NCBI GenBank assembly: GCA_900168235.1
Contig: FUZG01000004.1
Coordinates: 124,001 to 188,000 of the forward strand
From: Lachnospiraceae bacterium
GTDB taxonomy: Bacteria; Bacillota; Clostridia; Lachnospirales; Lachnospiraceae
Length of the DNA stretch: 64,000 bases
Direction of reading: 5' to 3'
The notes beneath the pieces were generated by a model. That model searched no databases. It saw only the letters and a program-made list of their open reading frames with translations, and was not told the origin of the DNA. A program made the translations under genes and the position numbers. This document shows positions 1-8,253 of this stretch, in pieces; position 1 is the first letter of the stretch, and each line of letters opens with the position of its first letter.

Positions 1-312
1 ATTTCCCGCAACAGTACCTACATTCCGTATAGCAGGAGAAGCTATCTCGCGCATGGTGTCACGAAGAACTTTCGGTACGCGCTCATCCTCGATAAGCTCT
101 GCGTAAGTGCATCCTGCTCCTATACTCAAAAAATCTCCGTCTTCTTCGACAGTCTTTAATTCAGCCAAAGAACTCAGATAAATGATATTTTCAGCAGTTT
201 TATGTATGACCATTACATCACTGCCGCCCATCACAAGAACTGCGTCATTCTGCTTTTCCTTTTTTACTGACAGCGCTTCTGCAAGGCTCTCAGGATAATA
301 TGCATTTACCAT
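1..312 (-). CDS. xdhB: xanthine dehydrogenase-type FAD-binding subunit (partial, C-terminus beyond window)
   Basis: This is the N-terminal ~104 residues of the FAD-binding subunit of a molybdenum hydroxylase; the rest lies left of base 1. The translation from the ATG at 312 contains VLVMGGSDVMV, matching the first FAD-contact loop of the CoxM/XdhB family, and ends in SPAIRNVGTVAGN, which matches the family's second FAD motif (IRNxGTxxGN). The ATG overlaps the end of the 2Fe-2S subunit gene by 7 nt (ATGGTAA), a sign of translational coupling. In this family the subunit passes electrons from the iron-sulfur clusters to FAD and on to an acceptor. Family assignment is firm. The substrate of the complex cannot be read from this fragment. 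Confidence 0.85.
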   Translation of the reverse strand, partial: MVNAYYPESLAEALSVKKEKQNDAVLVMGGSDVMVIHKTAENIIYLSSLAELKTVEEDGDFLSIGAGCTYAELIEDERVPKVLRDTMREIASPAIRNVGTVAGN

Positions 313-773
313 AATCCTGCTCCTTTCTCCGCTGCCATGCTGACGGCATCGATTATCATGTTATAGCCTGTGCATCTGCAAAGATTTCCCGACAAGCCTT
401 CCCTTATCTCATCCTCCGTGGGATGCGGTTTTCGGAGAAGCAGTGCTTCTGAAGCCATTATCATTCCCGGTATGCAGAAACCGCACTGTACAGCCCCTGC
501 ATCAGCAAAACACTTTTCCAAAAGCTTGTACTCTTCGCTGTCACGAAAGCCTTCAAGAGTGATCACATTTTTGCCCCTAACATTTCCAAGAGGAGTTATG
601 CAGGAGTTCCATAATTTTCCGTCCACAAGCACGGAACAGGCACCACATTCACCTTCTCCGCAGCCTTCCTTTGGACCTGTGAGCTCAAATTCCTCACGGA
701 GCACATCCAGCAGTCTCGTATCAGGAGACATCTGACTGCTTCTTTTCTTGCCATTTAACGTAAACTCAACCAT
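306..773 (-). CDS. xdhC: xanthine dehydrogenase-type 2Fe-2S subunit
   Basis: Small two-[2Fe-2S] subunit of a molybdenum hydroxylase, 155 aa, the usual size. The N-terminal plant-ferredoxin-like domain has CGEGECGAC (Cys38, 43, 46) plus Cys58. The C-terminal helical domain has CGFC and CRC, the ligands of the second cluster near the molybdopterin. It relays electrons from the Mo centre to the FAD subunit. I chose the ATG at 773 rather than an upstream in-frame start at 806 because AAGGAG lies 10 nt before it and the protein then begins MVEFTLNG, as in relatives. It lies 20 bp after the catalytic subunit and overlaps the FAD subunit by 7 nt, so the three genes form one transcript. Confidence 0.92.
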   Translation of the reverse strand: MVEFTLNGKKRSSQMSPDTRLLDVLREEFELTGPKEGCGEGECGACSVLVDGKLWNSCITPLGNVRGKNVITLEGFRDSEEYKLLEKCFADAGAVQCGFCIPGMIMASEALLLRKPHPTEDEIREGLSGNLCRCTGYNMIIDAVSMAAEKGAGLW

Positions 774-793
774 AGTCTGATTTCTCCTTATTT

Positions 794-2899
794 TTAATCT
801 GCGCACAGTATCTTTTCAGGCGTGAGCGGTATCACGGAAAAATGCTTTCCTGAAGCCTGTTCCACCGCTGCCTCATACGCAGGAGCTCCTCCAACGAGAG
901 TGAGCTCACCCGCGCCCTTTGCACCGAAAGGTCCGTCATTATACGGATTATCTATAAATACGATCTCATTTCTCACTGTGTCCATAGCAGTCGGGATCAT
1001 GTAATCTGTAAAGCTGTTCTGACGTATCCTGCCCTTAAAGGACTCCATGTTTTCCATCGAACCATAGCCGATTCCCTGTAACATACCGCCCTGAGCCTGA
1101 CCGTCCATTATCAGCGTATCGATAGCTTTACCTACATCAAAAATTCCCCAGACACCGAGAAGATCCGTTGATCCCGTAAGGGTATCCTCCTGAAGCTCCA
1201 CCACATTTAATCCCCATGAAAAAGTGGGGTAAGCATCGCCGTGGAATTTCGACAGATCCCAGGGGACCGATTCGCGGTTTTCTGTATAGTTTTCGATGAT
1301 TTCCTGCTCTTTACCGGGAATCCATTCATCCTTTAGCTTTTTAGCCGCCCGCTCGATCAGCTTTCCGTCGATCATGAGCGATCTGGAAGCTACCGTAGGA
1401 CCGGAATTTGGAACCCTATCTGTGTCAGGATTTTCGATTATTATCTGAGAATACGGAATCTCAAGCACGTGTGACGCGATCTTGCTGAAAGTAGTCTTTA
1501 GTCCCTGACCCATATCCGTATTGCTTGCAAGGATCTCAACCCTGTCATCCGCATATTTACGAAGCTTTATCTGTGACTTAATAAAATCCTTTTCCGCTGA
1601 GCCCGTAAATCCGCATCCATGGAAAAATATGGACATTCCGATACCTTTTCTGTACCGTCCGCTCTGAGGCTTTGCGTATTCTTTATATTTTCTGCTGTAA
1701 TCTGAGATTTCTTCTGCCTTTGCGATCATTTCAGGTATCGGAACGTGATGCCAGAACTTTCCACCTGTTCCGGTCTCATCACCCTGTTTTACAAAGTGCA
1801 TATTTCTGTATGACAGCGGATCCATATCATATTTATCCGCCAAATGATTCATAAGGGTTTCCATTGCGAAAAATGCCTGAGGCGCACCGAAGCCTCTGTA
1901 GGCACCATTATTAACGAGATTTGTTGTCATGGCATTACCGGTGACATACAGATTATCAATCTTGTAAACACCGCTTGCCGCCAGAAGTGTGCGCTGCATA
2001 ACAACGCTTGTAAGACCCGGATAAGCACCGGAATCCAGCCGGATATCGGCTTTAAGAGCTGTGATGTGTCCTTTGTCATCAAGAGCCACATTGTATTTAA
2101 GAATAGCAGGATGACGCTTCGTCGTTACAGACATGTCTTCTCTCCGGTTCAGCACTATACGTACCGGATGGCCGGATTTTTTTGCAGCAGCAACTGCCTG
2201 ACAGCCGAGAAGTGACGGGAAATCTTCCTTTCCGCCGAAGCCTCCGCCTGTAACCTCCTGAACTACCCGCGCGTGAGATTCGTCTACCTTAAAAGCATGC
2301 ATAAGTGCAGAATGAACATAGTAAGGACACTGCATGGAGCCGTATAAAACAGCTTTTCCTTCCTTATCATCCCATACACCGACTACACTCTGGGGCTCCA
2401 GATAAGCCTGCTCCTGATACCCTGTCCTGAAGGTCTCAGAATAGGTACTTGCAGCAGAAGAAAAAGCAGCATCAACATCGCCTTTTTTGTAATCATAGTG
2501 GATCGCAGCTTCCGTTGCATCATCAAGACATGTCACCGCAGGAAGCTCCTCATAGATGACCCTGGTCTCTTCACAGAGCTTCTTTACCATATCCTTATCA
2601 GGACCGCAGATGAGCAGTATCGCTTCACCTATAAACATTACTTCTTTGTCAGCAAAGACAGGCTGTTCATCAGTGATACAGCTGCAATGATTATAGGGCA
2701 CATCTTCTCCGGACACACTAAAATAGCCATCCGGAAGCGTCGGCAGCTCAATACTTTTAATAAGAGCATGCGGAACTTCTGACCGCACAAATGAAGAATA
2801 CAACATTCCTTTAAGCTTCATATCCGCTGTGTATTCCGCACGGCCGGACATCTTCATCCGGTGATCTTTTTTCTCAACAGGCGTACCGATATCTTTCAT
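794..2899 (-). CDS. xdhA: xanthine dehydrogenase-type molybdopterin-binding catalytic subunit
   Basis: Large molybdopterin-cytosine-dinucleotide subunit of the xanthine dehydrogenase/aldehyde oxidase family, 701 aa. Visible signatures are GGGFGGKE at 218-225, AYRGFGAPQ with Arg335, and GAKGAGE ending at Glu665. These correspond to the active-site Glu, the substrate-orienting Arg and the base Glu of xanthine dehydrogenases, so the enzyme looks active. It should hydroxylate a purine or related heterocycle with water as oxygen source; the neighbouring apt supports purines, but the substrate is inferred. RBS GGGAGGAA precedes the ATG. It is the first gene of an xdhA-xdhC-xdhB operon and has a structured 5' leader. 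No molybdenum-cofactor genes are in the window. Confidence 0.9.
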   Translation of the reverse strand: MKDIGTPVEKKDHRMKMSGRAEYTADMKLKGMLYSSFVRSEVPHALIKSIELPTLPDGYFSVSGEDVPYNHCSCITDEQPVFADKEVMFIGEAILLICGPDKDMVKKLCEETRVIYEELPAVTCLDDATEAAIHYDYKKGDVDAAFSSAASTYSETFRTGYQEQAYLEPQSVVGVWDDKEGKAVLYGSMQCPYYVHSALMHAFKVDESHARVVQEVTGGGFGGKEDFPSLLGCQAVAAAKKSGHPVRIVLNRREDMSVTTKRHPAILKYNVALDDKGHITALKADIRLDSGAYPGLTSVVMQRTLLAASGVYKIDNLYVTGNAMTTNLVNNGAYRGFGAPQAFFAMETLMNHLADKYDMDPLSYRNMHFVKQGDETGTGGKFWHHVPIPEMIAKAEEISDYSRKYKEYAKPQSGRYRKGIGMSIFFHGCGFTGSAEKDFIKSQIKLRKYADDRVEILASNTDMGQGLKTTFSKIASHVLEIPYSQIIIENPDTDRVPNSGPTVASRSLMIDGKLIERAAKKLKDEWIPGKEQEIIENYTENRESVPWDLSKFHGDAYPTFSWGLNVVELQEDTLTGSTDLLGVWGIFDVGKAIDTLIMDGQAQGGMLQGIGYGSMENMESFKGRIRQNSFTDYMIPTAMDTVRNEIVFIDNPYNDGPFGAKGAGELTLVGGAPAYEAAVEQASGKHFSVIPLTPEKILCAD

Positions 2900-2953
2900 A
2901 TGATTCCTCCCTTACTGTCGATACTCTTCAGTCCAACACCAGCCATTATTTTG

Positions 2954-2996
2954 AAAAAGGAGCTGTAAATGCAATCTATACACTTACAGCTCCTTT
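2954..2996 (-). terminator. terminator-like hairpin upstream of xdhA (apt terminator or xdhA attenuator)
   Basis: Perfect 13-bp arms (2956-2968 and 2984-2996) enclose a 15-nt loop. Read on the minus strand, the second arm runs into TTTTT. It lies 139 nt past the apt stop and 55 nt before the xdhA ATG, and downstream of a promoter-like pair at 3071-3099. It could therefore end apt transcripts, attenuate xdhA, or both. Confidence 0.75.
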
Positions 2997-3012
2997 GCCT
3001 GTCACTTCAATA

Positions 3013-3043
3013 TGAGCACCCAACGACCAAAAAACTTTGCTCA
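3013..3043 (-). promoter_or_regulatory. leader stem-loop upstream of the xdhA terminator-like hairpin
   Basis: Arms TGAGCA and TGCTCA (3038-3043 and 3013-3018) are exact complements around a 19-nt loop, in the predicted xdhA leader RNA. It precedes the terminator-like hairpin at 2954-2996, the arrangement expected of an attenuator or riboswitch. It does not match the purine riboswitch core or another class I recognise. Confidence 0.35.
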
Positions 3044-3070
3044 AAAAATGCTAATTATCTCTATGAACTA

Positions 3071-3099
3071 ATAGTACTATTCTTTTTTTGACCAGTCAA
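3071..3099 (-). promoter_or_regulatory. putative xdhA promoter
   Basis: On the minus strand TTGACT (3099-3094) and TACTAT (3076-3071) are separated by exactly 17 nt, a good sigma-A-type pair. Transcripts would start near 3064 and carry a leader of about 165 nt before xdhA. The -35 hexamer lies on the inverted repeat at 3095-3118. Confidence 0.55.
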
Positions 3100-3118
3100 T
3101 CAAATTTTTGTGATTGAC
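3095..3118. promoter_or_regulatory. putative operator: inverted repeat over the xdhA -35 region
   Basis: GTCAATCA (3095-3102) and TGATTGAC (3111-3118) are perfect inverted arms around 8 A/T-rich bases, covering the -35 of the predicted xdhA promoter. This is the typical size of a dimeric repressor site. The regulator is not identifiable here. Confidence 0.45.
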
Positions 3119-3134
3119 CAATTTTTTGTACGGA

Positions 3135-3659
3135 TTATTTACCCGGATAAGAAACTACGCTGCTCACATCGTACTTCTTAAGCTTCTCACGACCGTTAAG
3201 TCCTGCAAGCTCCAGAAGGAAGCTGATATGAACTACTTCGCCGCCGAGAGACTCAACCATCTTTACGATAGCTTCGATAGTTCCGCCTGTAGCGATAAGG
3301 TCATCAACGATAACAACCTTCTGACCCGGCTTGATAGAATCCTTATGCATCTCCACTGTAGCCTGACCATACTCAAGGTCATAGCTCTGCTCGATAGTCT
3401 CACAGGGAAGCTTACCCTTCTTGCGGACCATAACGAATCCCTTATGCAGATTATATGCGATAGGCATTCCGAATACAAAGCCTCTGGACTCAGCACCGAC
3501 AACAACATCAAAGTCGATACCTTCAAGCTGTCTCTGCATCTCATCTATAGCAAGCTTAAGTCCATCCGGATCCTCTACAACTGTTGTAATATCACGGAAC
3601 ATGATACCCGGCTGCGGATAATCAGGAATGGTTCTGATATAATCTTCAACTGTTTTCAT
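3135..3659 (-). CDS. apt: adenine phosphoribosyltransferase
   Basis: Cytosolic purine-salvage enzyme converting adenine and PRPP to AMP and pyrophosphate. It is 174 aa, the normal size for short bacterial Apt. The PRPP loop VVIVDDLIATGGT lies at 115-127 and the ESRGF motif at 56-60. The N-terminal YPQPGIMFRDIT is also typical of Apt. RBS GAGGT lies 5 nt before the ATG. It stands alone between its own promoter-like sequence and the xdh leader, not overlapping a neighbour. Its position just upstream of a xanthine-dehydrogenase-like operon suggests a local purine theme. Identification is secure. Confidence 0.96.
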   Translation of the reverse strand: MKTVEDYIRTIPDYPQPGIMFRDITTVVEDPDGLKLAIDEMQRQLEGIDFDVVVGAESRGFVFGMPIAYNLHKGFVMVRKKGKLPCETIEQSYDLEYGQATVEMHKDSIKPGQKVVIVDDLIATGGTIEAIVKMVESLGGEVVHISFLLELAGLNGREKLKKYDVSSVVSYPGK

Positions 3660-3695
3660 GATAATACCTCATTTCTATTGATATCAAACTTTACT

Positions 3696-3724
3696 AGTTT
3701 ACATGGTGATCAAAGATTAATCAA
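3696..3724 (-). promoter_or_regulatory. putative apt promoter
   Basis: Minus-strand TTGATT (3724-3719) and TAAACT (3701-3696) are spaced by 17 nt, 37 nt before the apt ATG. The -10 matches the consensus at 4 of 6 positions, so this is a moderate prediction. Confidence 0.4.
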
Positions 3725-3743
3725 GCCCGAATTTCAAATAAAC

Positions 3744-3783
3744 AAAAAATATGCCAGGACCGATATATAAACCAGTCCTGACA
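3744..3783 (-). terminator. terminator after the chemotaxis receptor gene
   Basis: The stem (3752-3762 with 3772-3783, containing CAGGAC / GTCCTG and G-U pairs) is followed on the minus strand by six T's. It lies about 20 nt past the receptor stop codon and separates it from apt. Confidence 0.75.
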
Positions 3784-3803
3784 CATATTATAACAAAATA
3801 TTG

Positions 3804-5513
3804 TTAAAACTGAAACTTGGCAATAGATTCCTGCTGATCCTGTGCAAGGGATGCAAGAGACTCTGATGCAGCCGCGATCTCCTGATTTGTAGCGGACTGC
3901 TCTTCTGTTGCAGCACTTACAGTTTCCATGTTTTCAGAAATCTTATCGCTATGCTTATTGATAGCCTGTACACCTGTTGCGATAAGGGTTGCCTCACTTA
4001 CAAGAGTTCCTACAGAATCAGATACATTATCCATCTGTCCGGATACGTTTGCTACAAGGTCATTGATCTGATCGAATACATCCTTCAGATCCTCTATAGT
4101 TCTCGCACCTTCGATAACTGCATCCTTTCCGGAGTTCATAGCATTAACTGCTTTCTGAGTATCAATCTGGATGCCCTTTATAAGAGATGCTATCTTTTCT
4201 GTAGAAAGCTGTGACTCACTTGCGAGCTTACTAACTTCCTCAGCTACTACCGCAAATCCCTTTCCGTGCTCGCCGGCTCTGGCAGCTTCGATAGTCGCAT
4301 TGAGAGCAAGAAGGTTTGTCTGATCAGCAATGCTTGAGATAGCGTCTACTATCTCACCGATTTCCTGAGAACGTACGCCAAGCTGATTTACAAGCTCTGA
4401 TGATTCTGTAACGAGAGATTCTACGTTCTTGATAGTTCTTACAGAAGTATCAACGGCATTCTTTCCTTCAGCAGATTTATCCGCTGCGATCTTGGAGCCT
4501 TCCGCAACCTTAACAGATTCATGCTTAACCTGCTCAACCGCAGCATTAACTTTATCGAGAGACTGATTACTCTCTTTAACTGCGATTATCTGACCGTCGA
4601 TAAGGTCAACTACAACCTGCGCTGAACCTGCTACCTGATTGGAAGCCTGAGCTGACTGGTCGGCACTTGCTGCGAGTTCCTCGGAAGAAGCCGCGATCTG
4701 CTCGGAAGAGATACTTACCTGCTTCATGAGCTCACCAAGAGATGCCTTCATATCTCTTAAGGACAGAGCCATTGTTCCAAATTCATCCTTACGGATCATC
4801 TGCTTTTCAGAAAATCTGAAGTCACCATTCTTCATTTTTTCAATCTCTGCCATGAATGTATTCAGAGTCTTCATAATATCAAGAATGATAACTGTACTGA
4901 GAAGAGCAAGAACACCAATGCAGACAACGATCAGAATGATAGTTAAAGCAAGCTGACTATGACTTCTTTCATCTGTTTCCTTCTTTAAGATATCTGCATT
5001 GTCATTTGCGATCTGCTGGAGGTTCTGAAGTTCATGAAGAAGTTCCTGTGTAGGACCTGCTTCTACATCCTTGTAATACTTCCACGCTTTATCAGTATCA
5101 CCTGTCTTTACAATCTTTTTTGTTTCTTCAATACCGGACTTATATGTTTCCCATGCACTTTCTGCACCGGGAATGATCGCTGCTACGGAAGGAAGCATGT
5201 TTCCGAGCCTTGCATACTCCGGCCATGTTTCTTCATAACTATCAATAGCAGACTGAATTGAATTTTCTATATCTTTATCATCCGGATCAAGGATATGCTT
5301 TACAATTCTAACCTGGATCATTCTCATGTAGTTGATCTCATTACCGAGCAGTTTAACTGCCTGAAGCTTTCGATCATACATATTATTCATATCAGCACTT
5401 GCCTTGTTTACGGAAGATATTCCCATTACACCGAGGATTGCCATTCCAAGAGCACCGATCACTACCAGGATCAATATCTTTACGCTAACCTTCATGTTTT
5501 GAACGAGTTTCAT
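3804..5513 (-). CDS. methyl-accepting chemotaxis protein
   Basis: Transmembrane chemoreceptor, 569 aa. Residues 11-33 form TM1; 34-186 are an extracellular, helix-rich sensor of the four-helix-bundle type; 187-211 form TM2; about 212-265 are HAMP; 266-569 are the cytoplasmic signalling coiled coil. The hairpin tip that binds CheA/CheW is at about 395-430 ([19 protein letters not shown]). It should sense an unknown extracellular ligand and control CheA. No CheB/CheR-docking pentapeptide is seen at the C-terminus (ends KFQF). RBS AAGGAA precedes the ATG. It is monocistronic with a long upstream region and its own terminator. No other chemotaxis genes are nearby. Confidence 0.95.
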   Translation of the reverse strand: MKLVQNMKVSVKILILVVIGALGMAILGVMGISSVNKASADMNNMYDRKLQAVKLLGNEINYMRMIQVRIVKHILDPDDKDIENSIQSAIDSYEETWPEYARLGNMLPSVAAIIPGAESAWETYKSGIEETKKIVKTGDTDKAWKYYKDVEAGPTQELLHELQNLQQIANDNADILKKETDERSHSQLALTIILIVVCIGVLALLSTVIILDIMKTLNTFMAEIEKMKNGDFRFSEKQMIRKDEFGTMALSLRDMKASLGELMKQVSISSEQIAASSEELAASADQSAQASNQVAGSAQVVVDLIDGQIIAVKESNQSLDKVNAAVEQVKHESVKVAEGSKIAADKSAEGKNAVDTSVRTIKNVESLVTESSELVNQLGVRSQEIGEIVDAISSIADQTNLLALNATIEAARAGEHGKGFAVVAEEVSKLASESQLSTEKIASLIKGIQIDTQKAVNAMNSGKDAVIEGARTIEDLKDVFDQINDLVANVSGQMDNVSDSVGTLVSEATLIATGVQAINKHSDKISENMETVSAATEEQSATNQEIAAASESLASLAQDQQESIAKFQF

Positions 5514-5653
5514 TTGGGGGTTCCTTTCTGTTGGTTGTTTCCAGGTTCAAAAATTTGACCGGTCGTGTTTCTCACGTTTGTATAGAAAATTTAAATTTTG
5601 AAATACTGACGGACCAAACGTGTTTCGGTCCTGTTCTCAAAAAAACCTCAGCA

Positions 5654-5683
5654 AGGGTACCATTTTTGTATACAATCAGTCAA
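5654..5683 (-). promoter_or_regulatory. weak putative promoter of the chemotaxis receptor
   Basis: Minus-strand TTGACT (5683-5678) lies 18 nt before TACCCT (5659-5654). The -35 is good and the -10 poor. A stable hairpin at 5611-5631 would lie in the resulting leader RNA. No sigma-28-type GCCGATAA box was seen. Confidence 0.25.
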
Positions 5684-5804
5684 CACCTCAAAATGTATCT
5701 TTGCGGATACAAATAATTACATCTCCCTAATATCGTTATTTTTTTAGGCAATACGGGATTTCTAAAGAAAATGTAAACTTTATTAACAATTTAAATTCAA
5801 TAAA

Positions 5805-5846
5805 CAAGTTACGCTAGGCTCGACAAAACCTCGCCAAGCGAACTTG
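5805..5846. repeat. short dispersed repeat, copy A
   Basis: CAAGTTACGCT...AGCGAACTTG can fold into a stem of about 10 bp with one bulge. The core (CTAGGCTCGACAAAACCTCG) recurs with few changes at 5855-5889 and at 31298-31339. Confidence 0.6.
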
Positions 5847-5854
5847 CATAACAC

Positions 5855-5889
5855 GCACTAAGCTCGAAAATACCTCGCTAAGTGCTCCG
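5855..5889. repeat. short dispersed repeat, copy B
   Basis: Shares CTAAGCTCG, ACCTCGCTAA and TGCTCCG with the copy at 31298-31339, and most of its core with the adjacent copy at 5805-5846. It begins GCACT and returns to AGTGC near its end, so the outer bases can pair. Confidence 0.6.
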
Positions 5890-5925
5890 AAAAAAAAGTG
5901 CACGCAAGCATTAGCCTGCGCGCAC
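5890..5925 (-). terminator. terminator of the gene at 5940-6626
   Basis: Minus strand: arms GTGCGCGCA and TGCGTGCAC (one G-U pair) are followed directly by eight T's. It lies 14 nt past the stop codon. Confidence 0.85.
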
Positions 5926-5939
5926 CAAATAACAATATA

Positions 5940-6626
5940 TCATGCAAGTTGCTTTTTAACAAAATCACGGACCTCATTCAGATCTGTGCTGTCCGCACCT
6001 GAGCTCTCCAGGTCGTCCATAAAAGTAGTATAACCATATCTGAATATTTCCTTCCCCTCGGTATCTACAACTGCACAAAATGCAATGTGACAGGGACGGA
6101 TCTTCTGATTTGCGAGACAGATATTCGCAACTACATCAGCTACTTCTTCAGCGTTTCCTCCATCATAGACAACTGTAAACTCATTAGCGGCTTCATCCTT
6201 TGAAAGGTCTTCCCACGAACAATATTTACTCAGGTCAAACTTTCCTTTTAATTCCTGTTCGATAAGCTTTGCACCGTAGTTATCACGGACATTGTAATAA
6301 TCATATTCATGGGTATCACCGTCATGGCGATTCATGCCATAGGTGTAATCGTATGCATCAAACAACAGACCCGAATCATCAGCCATAAGGAAATGCACCG
6401 TATACTTGTATCTATTCCCCTGCTTTTCGACATTACAATCCTTTTTTACGACCTTAAAATCATCGTCATATAATATTGATAATCTGTAATCAACTGAATT
6501 TTTTGCATGAATATTGTCTTTACCGTAAAAATAAAAAACCTTTAAAAGACAGAAAACACCGAAAAACACAACAGCGGCTATCAATAAGATAACCGCCGGT
6601 GCTGCAATTATTTTTTTCTTTACCAT
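5940..6626 (-). CDS. membrane-anchored protein of unknown function
   Basis: I do not recognise this 228-residue protein. A Lys-rich start and one hydrophobic segment (residues 7-28) form a signal anchor, so the rest (about 200 aa, acidic and Tyr-rich) should lie outside the membrane. The two cysteines at the membrane segment do not form a convincing lipobox. The C-terminal third resembles small secreted domains with alternating strands and helices, but no motif is clear. Translation starts at ATG 6626; the nearest purine-rich stretch is a weak match, so the start is moderately sure. The gene has its own terminator and is separated from the next gene upstream by a gene remnant. Confidence 0.65.
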   Translation of the reverse strand: MVKKKIIAAPAVILLIAAVVFFGVFCLLKVFYFYGKDNIHAKNSVDYRLSILYDDDFKVVKKDCNVEKQGNRYKYTVHFLMADDSGLLFDAYDYTYGMNRHDGDTHEYDYYNVRDNYGAKLIEQELKGKFDLSKYCSWEDLSKDEAANEFTVVYDGGNAEEVADVVANICLANQKIRPCHIAFCAVVDTEGKEIFRYGYTTFMDDLESSGADSTDLNEVRDFVKKQLA

Positions 6627-6735
6627 TTACAGCCCCGCATCCTTTCATCGGAAATAAAATTCGCTCAAACACTATAAAGTATAGCGTTTTTCATACTGAA
6701 ATATCCGTATCAAATGCGGTGGTTTTTCTTAAAAA

Positions 6736-6897
6736 TTAATTAACTACCCTTACCTTGATCTTATACTTTCTCTTAGATCCAAACTTATCTTTAACGCCGT
6801 TTCCGTTATAAACTGCATAAACTACGGCTTTTGTCTCCGTCTGAGCAGCAACCACTGCTCCGATCTCTCCTGCATAGACAGGCAGTCCTCCATTCAA
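6736..6897 (-). pseudogene. C-terminal remnant of an unidentified protein
   Basis: Directly after the stop of the membrane acyltransferase-like gene, the same frame stays open for 53 codons, reading LPVYAGEIGAVVA... and ending KIKVRVVN before TAA (6738-6736). Its composition is protein-like (Lys/Val-rich end, as in C-termini of secreted repeat proteins), and it has no clear start codon with an RBS. It looks like the tail of a gene whose front has been lost. It is less likely an extension of the acyltransferase through a nonsense change at 6900. Confidence 0.45.
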
Positions 6898-7971
6898 CTA
6901 ATTTTTCAAGGCTTTTTGTTTCTTTGCTTTCTGTATTGCTGAAATTTTATTAGCAAGTTTAACCGATACGACAAATATCGCTATGCTGGCAAACATTGCA
7001 TCAAGGAGTCCGAGGACGCTCTCTTCTTTTGCTATAAACACATATGCGTAAACAATTATCGCGTACTGGATCACATATATTTTCGTGATATTGGTACTAA
7101 GATTCTTAAAATTATCAATTACCGCTTTGGGTAGCTTTTTTTCTATAAAGTAGCAGGCTGCTATCCACGATAAAGCGAAGCTTACGAGGCAGATACCGCC
7201 ATATAAACCCATGTGATAGTAGCTCATCTGATAATCGCCCTTTATCTGTCCGAAATCTATAAATCTTTCAAGCGAATTTAAGAGCAGGACAAAATAGACC
7301 GGCGCACAGGCTTTTAATATATTTTTGTAAAATACGCGCTTTGAATAGCACATACTCAGCATCTTTCCAAATATATATCCTGCGATCGGAAAGATTATCC
7401 ATGAACAATACGGAAAAAATGCAGCTTCGTTTATTCCAAAGAACAGCCCGAAGAAATACCGCGGAAAGCCCTCAGGAAACGTTACGTGATCTGTTATCCA
7501 TTCACCGACTACTACTATAAGCAGCGTACATTCGACTAAATGGACATGCTTCATGTGCAATTTTTTGACAAGTGCAAATGTCAGGAACGAAAGTGAAGCG
7601 AACTGCAGGATGTCGACATTTGCAAATTCTTCGATGGCAACAGGAATTTTTTCAGAATCCCCGTCTCTGAAATAGACTATGAGATGCGGAAGCGCATAAA
7701 CAAAAAAGTTATACACATAACTCAGTGCAAATAGCTTGAGTCCGCGAAGAGCAAGCTGTTTTGGAGTATTGTTACGGGAATAGACAATTCCGATGCCAAG
7801 CGCGAGCATGAAAACAGGAGCAGCCGGCGGACTTCCCAAAAACTCGATCACCTGCACTGCCCAGGGTATACTCTCATTATAAAAATATTCTTCAGCATGT
7901 ACGAGAACCATGCAGAGTATCGCAAATCCTTTTGCGATATCGATTTCCACTTGTCTGCCAGGGTTATTCAT
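6898..7971 (-). CDS. multi-pass membrane protein, acyltransferase / DUF1624-like
   Basis: Integral membrane protein of 357 aa with about 9-10 hydrophobic helices. The N-terminus (RQVEIDIAKGFAILCMVLVHAEE) carries the ID-x-x-KG-x-AI...MV-x-VH signature of heparan-alpha-glucosaminide N-acetyltransferase (DUF1624) and acyltransferase-3-like proteins, in which the first helix and its His are part of the catalytic site. Such proteins transfer acyl groups to sugars or envelope polymers across the membrane; the substrate here is unknown. RBS GGGAG precedes ATG 7971. It stands alone on the minus strand, and a coding remnant begins right after its TAG stop. Family confidence is fair, function low. Confidence 0.65.
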   Translation of the reverse strand: MNNPGRQVEIDIAKGFAILCMVLVHAEEYFYNESIPWAVQVIEFLGSPPAAPVFMLALGIGIVYSRNNTPKQLALRGLKLFALSYVYNFFVYALPHLIVYFRDGDSEKIPVAIEEFANVDILQFASLSFLTFALVKKLHMKHVHLVECTLLIVVVGEWITDHVTFPEGFPRYFFGLFFGINEAAFFPYCSWIIFPIAGYIFGKMLSMCYSKRVFYKNILKACAPVYFVLLLNSLERFIDFGQIKGDYQMSYYHMGLYGGICLVSFALSWIAACYFIEKKLPKAVIDNFKNLSTNITKIYVIQYAIIVYAYVFIAKEESVLGLLDAMFASIAIFVVSVKLANKISAIQKAKKQKALKN

Positions 7972-8081
7972 CTGATTTCTCCCGCATGCATAAAACCCGT
8001 CAAAAATCCCCTACAAAACTTTATCGGCGCGAAAAAATCATACAAATAGATGAATATTGTCCTTTTTCAGGAAACTCTGTG

Positions 8082-8253
8082 CTATAGCACAAAAACAGCC
8101 ACAATCATTTTTATGATTGCTTTTACATCCTCGATAACAGATGCCATATCCTGAACTGTGCCATTCAGTTTTTCGACAAATGCATCGGCAGAAGTATCTG
8201 CTCCGCCGATCTTATCATTTCCCTGACCAAGCTCGTAATGAGAAATTTTTACA
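8082..8253 (-). pseudogene. possible coding remnant downstream of the clostripain-like gene
   Basis: Just after the protease stop, another frame is open for about 57 codons, including ELGQGNDKIGGADTSADAF and ending IIKMIVAVFVL before TAG (8084-8082). The amphipathic, protein-like sequence has no ATG/GTG/TTG start with an RBS. It resembles the C-terminal end of a helical surface or toxin-like protein but is not identifiable, and may be chance. Confidence 0.3.

Larger units (their letters stand above)
5514..5939. other. 426-bp intergenic region upstream of the chemotaxis receptor
   Basis: No credible gene is present. It holds the receptor's likely 5' leader with a stable hairpin (GGACC...GGTCC, 5611-5631), a weak promoter-like pair (5654-5683), two copies of a short dispersed repeat (5805-5889), and the terminator of the gene at 5940-6626. 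I looked for a c-di-GMP riboswitch, common before such receptors, and found no GEMM core. Confidence 0.6.

Noticed and set aside
2900-3134. Purine riboswitch before xdhA
   Set aside because: I looked for the paired-loop core of the guanine/adenine aptamer and found neither loop; the stems there are of different shape.
3114-3770. 218-residue plus-strand open frame over the apt gene
   Set aside because: It is antisense to apt, lacks an RBS and has a composition typical of a reverse frame.
5514-5760. c-di-GMP riboswitch before the chemotaxis receptor
   Set aside because: No GEMM tetraloop or receptor sequence on the minus strand; only a simple hairpin is present.
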